Shown: positions 1-10,239 of the stretch, in pieces
How the letters are laid out: each line of letters opens with the position of its first letter
Position numbering within the stretch: position 1 is the first letter of the stretch
Origin: Bettongia penicillata ogilbyi
Lineage: Eukaryota > Chordata > Mammalia > Diprotodontia > Potoroidae
DNA: 64,000 nucleotides
Direction: 5' to 3'
Assembly (NCBI GenBank): GCA_023548195.1
Contig: JAJHZJ010000252.1
Span: forward strand, 3,538,147 to 3,602,146
Made by a program: the position numbers and the translations under genes
The notes under the pieces: generated by a model
Databases searched by the model: none
What the model was told of the DNA's origin: nothing
Seen by the model: only the letters and a program-made list of their open reading frames with translations

Positions 1-864
1 TGTATAAAAATTAAAGTCATAATGATTACATTATTTTCCAAATAAACACACAAAATCAAATTATAACTGATCAGTGGTCAAGTCTGCCTACAGGTCTTAA
101 CAAGCAAGTGTTGGCAGGCAAACATGTCCCACATTGTTAGGAAGTCCAGCATGAATTGGCAGGAATATGTGCCTGTATTGACTTGTTTACAATATGATAC
201 TATACAGTTACATGGCTCAATATTGTATCAACAAAATTTCAATGCAGGAAAACCCCATAAATTTATAATAAATTATTAAATTTAAGATGCCTCATTTCAA
301 AAAAAAATTATATTTTTGAAATGATACAAATTAAAAAAAACATTAATGGTTTAAAGAAAGTAGATTTCCAAGGGAGTGGTGAGTAATTTCTTAAAATGGG
401 AGTGGTCGGCCAAATAACTTTGGGAACCTCTGAATCCATTATATTTGAACTGGTTTTTGAATTTCCAAAATGCTCTAACATACATTATCCCACTTGATCC
501 TCAAAGACATAAAGTAGGTAGAGCAATTATCATTATTTCCATTTTAAAGATGAAGAAACTTGACACACAGACATGGTAAGTGATTCATCTAAGGTCACGT
601 TCCCTCTTAAAAGTCAGAACCTAAACTTGAAAGCAAATCTTGCAAAGTTCATTTTCTATAGTTCTCTACCAGGCTCCATGCGACACTGTTTCTTTAGCTA
701 TTCAGAAGTTCCTTGACATACATATTCCTAACATGTAAAGAACTAACAAGAATTGGTCACTGACCATACTGTCCCCACTTCTTGGCATGTCTATCCGCAT
801 TTTCAGAGCTCACAACTTTACAGGTAGAAACATTTGTAACATAGTGCATTTGTAGTTCAGGACT
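1..864. other. AT-rich single-copy DNA, no gene seen
   Basis: No open frame of note, no splice-flanked exon and no repeat that I can name. The stretch 480-600 ('cccacttgatcctcaaagacat', 'tttaaagatgaagaaacttga') resembles a worn antisense MIR (the usual 'catttaatcctcacaac' and 'acagatgaggaaactgag' blocks), but it is too diverged to assign firmly. Confidence 0.5.
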
Positions 865-1006
865 GCCTTATATATCACTTAATAAATTCTGGCTTTAAAA
901 ATCATATTATTTTGAATAAAGGTTTTTTTTTAATATAGATGCTTTATGTATCACTTAAATTCAGGCTTTAGAAATCATATTATTTTGAATAAAGGTTTTT
1001 TTTTTT
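865..1006. repeat. imperfect local tandem duplication (two copies, ~65 bp)
   Basis: A block containing 'atcacttaa', 'ttctggcttta', 'aatcatattattttgaataaagg' and a poly-T run occurs at about 871-930 and again at about 947-1006. The copies differ by a small indel and a few substitutions. Both end in T tracts of 9-12 bases. This looks like a local duplication; an insertion of the same element twice is less likely because nothing else in the window matches it. Confidence 0.8.
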
Positions 1007-1039
1007 AAATATGGGCTTCAAAAATTTACCAGTTATAGA

Positions 1040-1190
1040 CTTGTAGACTGTTAGGAGCTAAAAAGAATCTTAGAGATTGTCTTTTCTAACCTGATTTTAC
1101 AGATGCGTAAACTGAAGCCCAGAGATGTGAAGTAACTTAATTGAGGCCACATATCACATTAGTAGCAAAACCAGCACCTGGAACCTACAT
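1040..1190 (-). repeat. MIR/L3-type fragment, antisense
   Basis: The string 'cagatgcgtaaactgaagcccagagatgtgaagtaactt' is a worn version of the antisense MIR core 'cagatgaggaaactgaggcccagag...'. It is preceded by 'gagattgtcttttctaacc', like the L3-type extension 'gagatcatctagtccaacc'. Family level is sure; the exact subfamily is not. Confidence 0.7.
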
Positions 1191-1549
1191 TTCTATCTTC
1201 TTTCTACTATTCCAAATGTTCCCCTATAAACATCTGGAGCTATCAGATACATCTGTAGAGGAAACAGATATGCAGCCTAGAATGCATATGAATTACTATA
1301 TTATCACAGGCTGACCCAAAGAGAGCATTTGACACTCCCCTCTCCTATCATTATAGGAAGGGTGCCAAGCATGGTCATAAACATGAGAAACCTAGTAATT
1401 GCAAAGGAATCAGATACCTCTCCTTCTACGCTGATTCCCAGAGGCTATCCAGGAGCCCTGTTCAGCTCTAGCTCTATCCTTCCCCATACACTAAAGGCTT
1501 ATTTGAATCAGTTTCTCTCTCCTCAGTTATTTTATCAGTTTCTTTTCTC

Positions 1550-1812
1550 TTGAGGCAGTGAGATGACCCAATAGATAGAACATAGGGTCTGGAGTCAGAA
1601 AGATGAGTTCGAATTCATTCTCAAACACATTAATAGCAGTGTGTCCCTGAGCAAGTCACTTAAACTCTGTCTTCCTCAATTTCCTGTAAAATGGGAATCC
1701 TAATAACACTTCTCTTGCAGGGCTGTTGTGAGAATCAAATGATATAGTTTTTGTTAACTGTTCAGCACAGTGCCTGCCACATGGTAGGTGCTTAATAAAT
1801 CTTTATTTCCTC
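1550..1812 (+). repeat. CORE-SINE (MIR-like), near full length
   Basis: The order of blocks is that of a full CORE-SINE: head 'gtgagatgacccaatagatagaacat', 'ggagtcagaaagatgagttcgaatt', core 'agcaagtcacttaaactctg', 'aaaatgggaatcctaataac', and tail 'cagtgcctgccacatggtaggtgcttaataaat'. About 25-30% diverged by eye, so old and inactive. Confidence 0.85.
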
Positions 1813-3617
1813 TCACCCACTTTGCTCCACAGGTAAACCAGTTCTGACCAATGGCTATAGCATCACAACTGGTCTTATCTTGGTAGTGAGGGACTAGTTC
1901 CTGAAACGGGCATCAATACTCCTTGTTTGATTCTAATCCAACATATGGAACTTTGGGAAACCAGTGCCAGCCATGAGTGACTGAGGAACTGGTATCACAT
2001 GGTGATAAAAAGGCTTCTAACTGGTTTAAAGGCAGGAACAACTTATGGTTTGGGAGAGGTTGAGCCAGATTGCATGTGCATACCAAAAGTTTAAACAGAA
2101 AGGAGATACAGGCAAGTTGAACCAGTATTGCACAAATATGTTAACTAAATATGGGAGAAAATTTTTAAAAATAGACCCGGTTTGCCAGATAATTTTCTGT
2201 TCTACTATGCTGTTCCTCTGCACACCCAGAGAGGTGATCCATTGAGCTCAAACAGTGAGCTGCTTGATTGTGTCTCCGCAAGGGAGGAATTCCACGTAAA
2301 AGTTGGTAGTCTTTTCTCTCAAAATAAAAGAAAGGATGGGTAAAAATGAGGACAGAATTCTGGACACTAAGTATTCTCTAGAAGATCATGTTAAAGAAAC
2401 TTCCTACTTTTCTTGACCTCATCCTTGCCCCCCCCCCAAAAAAAAACCCCCACAAATAAATATGGAAAAAAGGAAAAATAGAATCCTGTCTGTTTTCCCA
2501 AGAGAGTCTGCCCAATGGAAGCTATTCTCAACCTAGGGGCTCTGGAAGCTGAGGCAGGAGTAGAGAGCAAAGACTCAGCTTGAAAAGTAGTCATTTATTG
2601 AGACAAACTGTGGCCGGAACCCCCCCTTCTATACATCAAAAGCCAGCCAGCCTATGTGACTGGGGCTCTTCAAGTCAGCGTGGGGAGGGAGGCTGCAGCC
2701 AAGTTACGTGACATTTTCACACTGACCTTTACTCCAGGGAGGACTGGAAAGCCCCTGACTTCAAGCGCAGCTTTGAAAAGGAATCAGTGTGACCTTCACA
2801 GAGACGACTTGTTTCTACTGGCAATCCAGCAATCCAGTGAAGATTTGGAGTTCAGGGTTGGTTCTGACTGGCTTGAGAGATATTCTGAGGCTTCTTCTAA
2901 GGGGGAGAGGCTCTTAGAACAATGCAGGGGAGCTCAGGATTGGGTGGGTTGCATGGTAGGCACTCGGAGATGGTGACAATGATGTCATTTTCTGAGTGCC
3001 TCTGTCCCTTTATCCTGACTTTTCATAGTATACTCCCCTCCTCCTTTCCACCTGAATCCTTTGCATCCTCCAAGGCCACACTCCAGCCATGTTTCTTAGG
3101 TGGATTGTCCCAGCCTGTAGCAACCCTTCCCCACCTCGGAAATTTTATAGCCCTTAGTTGTCCCCTCTAACCACTCATTTGACAATGCCTTATACTCCTC
3201 GGTGGTGGGAGGCAGATGTTAAGGACAATACAGTTAGCACGCTTTGCTGTGAGATGGCATTGTTTAGGGCTGATACTCTCCATAAAACAAACAATGGTTT
3301 CCTGTAGCACCCACATCCGCCTCAGTCATGGGGTCTCACAGATTTGAGGCACTCCCTTCATCACCATGCCCTCAGCACCAGAGGCAGTCCACCAGATGAT
3401 TGAACATTTAACAGGCATAAATCAAGTAGAAGTTTCTCATATCATTGGTCAGCAGCATGCATAGGAAGAAGATATATGTTATCAGGGACCACATGAAAAG
3501 TGGCATACCTGTGGGCGAAACATGTGGCCAGGAACATGCTAAAAAAGGCATACATACAGGAAATATGTGTGCCCTGGACACACTCATAGGAAGCATAGAG
3601 TGGGATACATTTTGGTA
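1813..3617. other. unassigned DNA; possible antisense LTR end near 2.4-2.6 kb
   Basis: No gene is supported. Open frames here (up to about 106 codons at 2656-2976) lack family similarity. A C10-A9 homopolymer junction lies at about 2429-2448. On the minus strand 'ctcaataaatgactactttt' (2581-2601) followed by a GC-rich stretch resembles the R-U5 part of a retroviral LTR, but no paired LTR, primer site or gag/pol sequence is visible, so I do not call one. Confidence 0.35.
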
Positions 3618-3770
3618 TAGTACAAAGAACATGGTTCTGAGGTCAGAGAACCCATGTTTAAATCCTGCCTCTTGTGTTTATGATGTGTGACCTTGAGTAA
3701 GTCATTTAATTCCCTTTGTCTTAGTTTCTGCAGCTGTAAAATAAGATAATTGGATTGGATGTACTCTGGG
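3618..3770 (+). repeat. MIR-type SINE fragment
   Basis: Blocks 'ggttctgaggtcagagaacccatgtttaaatcctgcctc', 'gtgtgaccttgagtaagtcatttaa' and 'agctgtaaaataagataattgga' follow the MIR order. A short antisense MIR remnant ('atacagctagtgagtatttgagtcc') lies downstream at about 3812-3850. Confidence 0.75.
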
Positions 3771-4119
3771 GACATTTTATCATTTATTTAATGTTGTTTG
3801 AAGCTAACTTTATACAGCTAGTGAGTATTTGAGTCCAGATTGTGTCTCAGGCTTCAATAACTCTCCAGGAAAGCTGGAAATGACTATAAGGAAGTTTGAA
3901 TTTCCCAGATTCCTGGATCTACCCCAAATATTCTTGTTTTGGGTTTGCATACCTTGTTTGGGATTCACCCAAGCTTGTGTTTTGATTTCACCTGAATTTT
4001 ATTGAATGTTTATATTTACTGATATCCATCTTAATGTATCTTGCTTTCAAGTTACCCTCTCAGAAAATTTATTTAACTGCATATATGTAATTTGTGTGCA
4101 GGTTTCCTTATCTAAATCC

Positions 4120-4305
4120 CAGTGCATCCTGGGTCATCTCCATTCATCCTGAAGAATATCAGGTCACTGGATTCTGATGTGAAGGAGAAGTGAGTCTGGG
4201 GCCCTGGCATAGCCCTCCCTCACTCAAAGTAAAGTCGAGTGCAAGTCATGTCAACATTTCTCTGAAGGTGTGGTCTTCTTTGGCAATGAAGGACAAACAC
4301 AGCAC
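4120..4305 (+). repeat. RTE-tailed marsupial SINE, 3' part
   Basis: Shares ordered blocks with the copy at 43140-43325: 'gcatcctgggtcatctcc', 'tcatcctgaagaatatcaggtcactgga', 'gccctccctcactcaaagtaaagtc', 'gtgcaagtcatgtcaacatttctctga' and the terminal 'ggcaatgaaggacaaacac'. The 5' tRNA-like head is absent. The final block is the RTE-type 3' tail. Confidence 0.8.
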
Positions 4306-4635
4306 AATAATGTAAACCTTCCAGAACCTAGATGGGACAGAGATACACCTCCTTTCTGGTTTGCTCTCCTCCACTGAATGGCCTGATAAATTTCTTTCTA
4401 ACACTGTTTCTGATTTTATCCTTGTTCTCACAAGCACCAGGACACTTCTAGCTCTATCTCAGGAGATAGTCAGAGCTACTGTCACTTCTGATGCTATAGG
4501 GCCACAACTTTTTCTAGTGAAATCATAGTGATGTCTCTGGGTATGGTATATCCAAACTCTCCTGGCTAGTACACTGTCTCTGTTGGTCCCTAGTTTCAGT
4601 GTTTACTGAACTATTTTCTGCTATCACTTGCTGAT

Positions 4636-4760
4636 TTCCTTCCTTCCTTCCTTCCTTCCTTCCTTCCTTCCTTCCTTCCTTCCTTCCTTCCTTCCTTCCT
4701 TCCTTCCTTCCTTCCTTCCTTCCTTCCTTCCTTCCTTCCTTTCTTCCTTCCTTCCTTTCT
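4636..4760. repeat. (TTCC)n microsatellite, ~125 bp
   Basis: About 26 uninterrupted TTCC units run to about 4740, then a few interrupted units ('ttcttcc'). The length and purity predict high length polymorphism. The open frame across it (LPSF repeats) is a translation of the repeat, not a gene. Confidence 0.95.
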
Positions 4761-5471
4761 TTTTTAGCTATCTGCCACTCTCTGCTACCCTTTGCTTGAA
4801 TGCAATGGCTAGCAAGCCTTTCCCTGGCAAGAGAATGCTAAAAGTTTTTTTCTTTTTCTTTCCAAGTAGACTCATGCCAGGAGAACTGTACCTAGACAGG
4901 CAACTAGTAAAAGGCAGATGTCTTCAGGCTAAGATTAAGTCTGTCATTTGGTCCCTTGTCTGCTGCTCTTAGTTGACATTCTTGGCCTTTGAAAACTCTC
5001 TGACAATTCCTTTTTACTTCTGTCAAATTCTCTATTGTCAGTCTGTGTTTCCTTAAAGGATTCCACCCAACACAAACTACTCAGAGGATGAAGGAAGCTG
5101 GGGCCATGAAACTGTCATCAATCACCTACAGTGTTTCTTGGTGGGCATGTAAATGAACCTATGCCAAGGAACGAAAGGACTAAATAAAACCCTTGGAGTA
5201 TTGGCCTCCAAATTAGAGTCTTGCTTTTCTTATAAATATTCACCAGAAACAGAATTCCTGGTCTTTGTTTAGGATTATTGCTGGAGAAGAAACCTTACTG
5301 ACCTCCCCAGAACTCTTTTGTTTTCTTCCATATTCTTTTTCTGGACCTACCTTTTGTCCCCTTCATCCCTACCTCCCACCTCTACTGTGTCCCTCAACTT
5401 TGTTTTGCTTTAGACTTATTATTCCTGATTGTGACATCTTCCTTTTTAATAGCCTCTTGAATCTGGCCTTG
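4761..5471. other. unassigned DNA, nothing recognised
   Basis: Moderate AT content, no repeat family that I can name, and no conserved-looking open frame. The frame at 5265-5537 is pyrimidine-rich and has no recognisable domain. Confidence 0.4.
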
Positions 5472-5567
5472 CACAGTCCTACGTCACTCAAATCAAAGTC
5501 AACTGCAGATCATGTCATCATTTCCCTGATGTCATGAAACTCTTTGAGAAAGAAGGACACATACAAC
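5472..5567 (+). repeat. RTE-tailed SINE, 3' tail only
   Basis: Contains 'cgtcactcaaatcaaagtc', 'tgcagatcatgtcatcatttccctgatgtcatg' and 'gagaaagaaggaca', matching the last ~100 bases of the copies at 4120 and 43010. Strong 5' truncation. Confidence 0.7.
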
Positions 5568-5614
5568 CTGGATCTGGCATCTCTTGGAGTTTTGCTTTGG
5601 ACTTTGGGATTATG

Positions 5615-5830
5615 TTACAATTCACAACATCAGAGCTCGAACAGACCTTAGATATTATCTGGTCTAAATCCTTCATTTTATAAAGAAAGTGAAGACAAAG
5701 GAAGGTTAAGTTAGCACACACATTGAGTTCTCCCTATTTGCCAGGTGCTGCAATAGGAATGGGAGATACAAAGAAAGGCAAAGGACAACCGACCGTTAAG
5801 GAGTCTAATGGGGAAGACACAAAAGGAAAC
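5615..5830 (-). repeat. MIR/L3 fragment followed by L2 3' end, both antisense
   Basis: 5615-5710 carries 'agaccttagatattatctggtctaaatcc' and 'ttataaagaaagtgaagac', an L3/MIR antisense pattern. 5718-5830 carries 'tatttgccaggtgctgcaataggaatgggagatacaaagaaaggcaaa', the antisense L2 3' end also seen at 21450, 46790 and 55000. Confidence 0.6.
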
Positions 5831-7039
5831 AGAGAAAGGAGAGGGCATGATGGAGAAGTGCAGAGGAGTGTGGCCTTGTGGGAAATGAAGAAGCTAGGTA
5901 TTGAACCTAGGGCCTCTCCTTCCAAGTCTCGCTCATCTTCTGGCTTTCTCATCTGTCAGATGCTGAAGTTCTAGGGCCTCTCCCCACCTAAGATCCTGTG
6001 GACCCTCTCTGCCTTTTATTCTTAGTGACTTTTTATGTGTCATATCTTGTCTCCCTAACTAAACTCCATCAGGAAAGGAACTCTGTCTTACATACTTTTT
6101 GTGTGTTCAATAGCATAAGTGTTTTTTGATTAATTGATCTTCCTTCAGTAGACCCCATTTCTTTTTCTACCCAAAATGGAATGAGGAGGATGCCTCTTTT
6201 GTGGAAGGGATAGGATTATTTCTGAAGCCATTGGGGTGGGAGGAAAAGACAAACAGGCTCAAAGAGAAAGTCTGGTATTGAGTTCAGTCATGAAAGTAGA
6301 CTGGCTGTCCTTTTTCCTCCCCTACCTACTATAGCTGGTCCAGGAACTCTATCCTTGGGGCCACCTTCTCCCCATAAAACCTCAAAAGGACTAGAACTGG
6401 CATAGGAATATGAGTTTGAGAGGTGGTAGTCTCTGGATCTTAGTTAAGAGGAGAAACATACCCGTTTCCAGATAGCAAAGACTGGTTAAAAGTCCCAAGC
6501 AACCCACTCTACTTACATTTCTGGGTCTGAGATTGTTTTTATTCCAAAAAAGCATAGCAAGGAAGATTCCCTAATGAAAGAGAACAGAGTAAGTATAAAC
6601 AATGTCATATTAGTGGACATTGGCATAAAAATGCTATTTTTCTGTATTTAGAAATTTTTTCAAGCATTTATTATCTTTCCCTCTCACTGTTCTTCCTAAA
6701 TGAAAAAACAAAATAAAACCTTTACAATGAATACATGTAGTCCAGTAAAACAAATTCCCATGTTGGCCATGTCTGAAAAGGCATGTCTTATTCTGCATTT
6801 TAAGCCCATTATTTCTCTGGCAGGAGATGTGTTGTCATGTTTCACCTTCAGTCCTCGGGACTCATGCTTTACCGTTGTACTGACTGGAGTTTGGAAGGCT
6901 TTCAAAGTTATTTTTCCTCTATAATGTTGTAATTGTTCCACTCACTTCATTCTGCCTCAGTTTACAGGGATCTCCCCATTTCCTCTGGAATTGTCCAAGA
7001 AACACTCTACGATTTTAAGGAGGGAGAAAGACCAGTGAT
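5831..7039. other. unassigned DNA with a short L2-type 3' end
   Basis: At about 6035-6150 'catcaggaaaggaactctgtctt...caatagcataagtg' resembles a worn plus-strand L2 tail ('ccttgagggcagggactgtctt'). The rest has no repeat or gene that I can support; the opposing frames at 6696-6941 are mutual shadows. Confidence 0.35.
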
Positions 7040-7190
7040 CCTTAAAGTAATAATAATGCCTTCCATTTATATAGCCCTTTATGTATTTCACAGAACTCTT
7101 AACACTCATCGAAATCCTGTATTCCGGATATATTTATAGATAAGGAAATGGAAGTTGAGATTCTTGCACAGTGCCAGAGGTTTGACTGGA
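7040..7190 (-). repeat. MIR-type SINE, antisense
   Basis: 'aataataatgccttccatttatatagccctttatgtatttcacagaactc' followed by 'tatagataaggaaatggaag' is the start of an antisense MIR (normally 'aataatagctaacatttatatagcgctt' then 'acagatgaggaaactgag'). Confidence 0.65.
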
Positions 7191-8456
7191 TTGCCTCTAA
7201 CACCCCCTCCAGTTTGGATATTTTATAGTTCTGAGATCCTATCCAAGGTTAAGTAAGTGGCTCAGTCAGGGTCACCTATGTCCTTAGAGAAAGGGTCAGG
7301 AGTCAAACTCGGCTCTCCTGATTCCCCAGTCAGTACCAGGGTCCTCTCCATGACAACAGGGGCCTTTTCCCAGACAGGCTCCTCAGGGTCAGAGCTGCTT
7401 GTCAGATCTAGCTGGACCAGTCAGTACTCCAGGCTCAGATTTTCAGCAGACTTTGTATTGGAGGGAGGAGGGAAAACAGAGCAGGTGGGATGAGATCAAT
7501 CGATAAAAAACATCATTTGCTGAGAAAGGCGAAACAAAGGTGCCTATGTGCTCTACCCTTCTCTCCCTTGTCTGCCATGACACTGCCCCCAAATCCGAAG
7601 TCTTGGGTTCTCTCTTCCTCTCTCCGCAAAGTCTCTCTCCCTCTTGTAATTATTAGGTGAGAGGCTAAGAGGAGCCCCAGGTGGTTGGTCCTGGAGTGGT
7701 ACTCAGGACTGCTCCTGATTGTAGAAACGCTCAGCCTGGATAAGGACCCCTCGTGTGGGGAGGCAAAGGGGGAGGAGGTAGGGTAGTGGTTCCTGATACA
7801 ACGAGAGACAAGTGAATAATTCTATGAGGCCGATGTACAACAAGCAGAAAGAGAAAGCCTCTTTTTGCGCGACAAGGAACGAGATTTTAAAATTTCATTT
7901 GCACAGCTGCAGGTCTGGCCAATTGGATCTTTTCCAGGAAGCAATCTGCTAAGTCTGACAGTCTGGAGAAATACCGGGCTGCTGAGCAAGGAGAGGCCGG
8001 GCTTTTAAAGGGTTTATTTTTCATCCAAGCTCTTTGTGAGCTGAGGCTTCCCCCTCACCCCAATCTTCCCCCCCCACCCCCCACTTTTTAAAGAAAAAGA
8101 CATGCATTGACACTCTCCGTGAGGTGGAAAAGGGCTTCCCTGCCCATCTGAGCTGCAAAGAGACCTCAGGGAAAGGCTGCCTTTGTGTTGGGGGGAGGGG
8201 AGATCCAAATGCCACAGTGGCCAGCATTTATCTTTGTTGCCTCTCCCTCCCAGACCAGACCAGCCGCTTTCTCCGGGTAGCCCTTATCTGTCTCATGTGG
8301 GGCTCTGATAGCCCACCCAGACGTCTATTGTGTTTGCATTACAGGGGGAAGCTGTATCAGCATAACAGTTTGCTCCAGAGCTATTTCTCTGTCCTTGGTC
8401 TGGTTCTTCCAGCTCACTCTCCCCCGCCCTACCTTCCCCTTTTTCACACACATCCT
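7191..8456. promoter_or_regulatory. largely repeat-free stretch, possible regulatory DNA
   Basis: After a small MIR/L2-like remnant to about 7350, no repeat is recognisable. 7860-8030 is distinct: it has CpGs ('gcgcgacaaggaacgag'), an E-box CAGCTG with a nearby CCAAT ('cacagctgcaggtctggccaattgg', discontinuous) and a TATA-like 'cttttaaagggttt' at about 8001-8014. It lies 550-700 bases upstream of the candidate exon at 8559-8611. This is suggestive of a conserved regulatory block only; I cannot show conservation from one sequence. Confidence 0.25.
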
Positions 8457-8459
8457 TTC

Positions 8460-8544
<85 letters not shown>

Positions 8545-8545
8545 T
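8457..8545. repeat. (CT)n microsatellite, ~90 bp
   Basis: Nearly pure CT dinucleotides with one 'gt' and one extra 't'. It forms an unusually long polypyrimidine tract directly before the acceptor-like AG at 8557-8558. Confidence 0.95.
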
Positions 8546-8558
8546 TCCTGTTTGACAG

Positions 8559-8611
8559 TCAGGCCTCACTGTAGATGCCCCTTGGGTCAGTGACCATGGG
8601 GATCATGCAAG
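8559..8611 (+). other. candidate 53-bp exon with start codon
   Basis: The acceptor side is a ~95-base pyrimidine tract ending 'ttcctgtttgacag'. The donor is 'CAAG|gtaagag', close to the mammalian consensus. Inside lies ATG at 8596 in a strong context (A at -3, G at +4: 'gaccATGG'). This would give a short first coding exon (M-G-I-M-Q, phase 1), or a 5'UTR exon. The frame starting at 8559 is also open throughout. I recognise no gene from five codons. A CT microsatellite makes acceptor-like signals by chance, so this may be spurious. Confidence 0.25.
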
Positions 8612-8674
8612 GTAAGAGACTTGTATGGGGGTGGATTTGGGTTTTGGAATGTTCCGATGAATGACCATAAAACA

Positions 8675-8677
<3 letters not shown>

Positions 8678-8729
<52 letters not shown>
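8678..8729. repeat. (CA)n microsatellite
   Basis: About 26 uninterrupted CA units. It lies 65 bases beyond the candidate exon, with another dinucleotide tract, (CT)n, just before it. Confidence 0.95.
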
Positions 8730-8733
<4 letters not shown>

Positions 8734-9411
8734 CATCCATACACTCTTGATTTTTCCAGCCCTACCCTCAAAGGCATTGATACTAAAGACAAGATACTGA
8801 TAGAAATGCAAAAGTGGTACAAAAAGGTAGCCTGCTCATGTGCCTGAACACTATGGTTGTTTCATTTCTGAGGCTATGGACAGCATGGGTCCTGCCATGC
8901 CAGACAAAGTACAATATGTTGGTGGACAGGAATGGCTAATAAAGGAATCTTGATATTGTACCACAGGTGTCATGGAGATTCAGGAAAAAGAAGGCAAAAC
9001 AGACCTCTAGAAATGTGCCATGTGTGTTTTAGTTTGTAAGAGTCAAATGTAGAAGCAGAGTTTGTGTTGTGGCTCTCTGTTCTCTGAAAAAGTAAATTCC
9101 TCAAGGGTTAAGTCCCAGAATATGGTACTGAGTTGACTGATATTTAATTCTCAAAAGGCTCCTGGAGCTCAGAGAATAGGTAAAACCTAGGTTTCCAGTT
9201 GGACAAAGAAAGATTCAAACTGAATCACAGGGAGACTCAGTTATTTGATGGCCTATGCTTGATCTAAGGTAATGTGGCAGGGAATGAGTGGTTTGAGGAG
9301 GTACACAAAAAAGAAAAAGGTCTGAGTTCTTTTCTTTTCTATTTCTTTATTTCAGATCTGCCATAACCTTAGACCTTAGAAATTTAGTCCAAATTCCTCA
9401 TTTTACAAATC
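8730..9411. other. unassigned DNA, nothing recognised
   Basis: No repeat family or gene is supported here. The only structure I see is mild purine richness near 9300. Confidence 0.4.
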
Positions 9412-10195
9412 AGTTAATAAATATTTATTAAGTATCTACCATGTGCCAGGCATTGTGCTACATGTTCAGGATATGAGTATAATGCATGAAATAATCCCTA
9501 CTTGCAAAGAGCTTACATCCTAATGGAGGAAACAACTATATTTTTATTGTTTTCAGTTATCTAACTTACATTCGACTCTCCATGATCCCATTTAGGGTTT
9601 TCTTGGCACAGGTACTAGAGTGGTTTGTCATTTCCTTCTCCAGCTCATTTTACAGATGAGGAAATGGGGTTAAGTGACTTGTCCAGGGACACATAACTAG
9701 CAAGTGTCTGAGGCCAGATTTGAACTTAGGAAGATTTATCTTTCTGACTCCAAATCTGGTGCTCTATCCATTGCACCACCTAGCTGCCCAACAATTATAT
9801 ATTCTTTAGAAATGATACAATTCTGTATATATAGAATAAATATGAAGAAAATAAAAAGAAATAAATATAAAATGATTAAATACACAATAGTTTGAGAGAC
9901 CCCTTGTAGCTGAGGGGATCAGGAAAAGATTCACATAGAAGATGGTGCTTGAATTGCATATTGAAGGAAGATAACATTTCCATGAGGTAAAAGTAAGGAG
10001 GAAACATTCCAGGTATAGGAGACTGGCAGTGGAGATGGGAGATTGAGGTCACGTAAAAGGAATTGAAAGGAGCACAACTGGCCTGGATTGAAGAGTTCAG
10101 TAGCAGAATAATGTACAATAAGTCTGAAAAGGTATGTTGAGGCATTGATAAATAAGAGGATTTTATACTTGATTTTAGAAACTGAAACACCGAAA
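9412..10195 (-). mobile_element. L2 LINE fragment, antisense, split by a SINE
   Basis: Starts at the element's 3' end ('aaatatttattaagtatctaccatgtgccaggcattgtgcta', 'gcaaagagcttacatcctaatgga'). It resumes after the SINE with the antisense 3' region ('aacattccaggtataggagactggcag', 'ggaattgaaaggagcacaactggc', 'gaggattttatacttgatttta'). No usable reading frame remains. L2 is ancient in mammals and long inactive. Confidence 0.8.
9542..9789 (-). repeat. marsupial CORE-SINE inserted in L2, with target duplication
   Basis: Full-length reverse copy: 'ttgtcatttccttctccagctcattttacagatgaggaaat', 'cttgtccagggacacataactagcaagtgtctgaggccagatt', ending 'ttgcaccacctagctgccc'. Flanked by 'aacaactatat' (9531-9541) and 'aacaattatat' (9790-9800), an 11-base target-site duplication with one change. 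The insertion cuts the surrounding L2. Confidence 0.93.
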
Positions 10196-10239
10196 AATGA
10201 AGTGATTTGACCACGATTTTCTTCTTTGGTGCCATATCC

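Noticed and set aside
4628..4972. 114-codon frame with LPSF repeats
   Set aside because: It is a translation of the (TTCC)n microsatellite plus flanking chance codons.
8124..8555. 143-codon frame ending in serine/leucine repeats
   Set aside because: The second half is the (CT)n microsatellite and the first half has no recognisable domain; it overlaps the candidate exon's acceptor tract.
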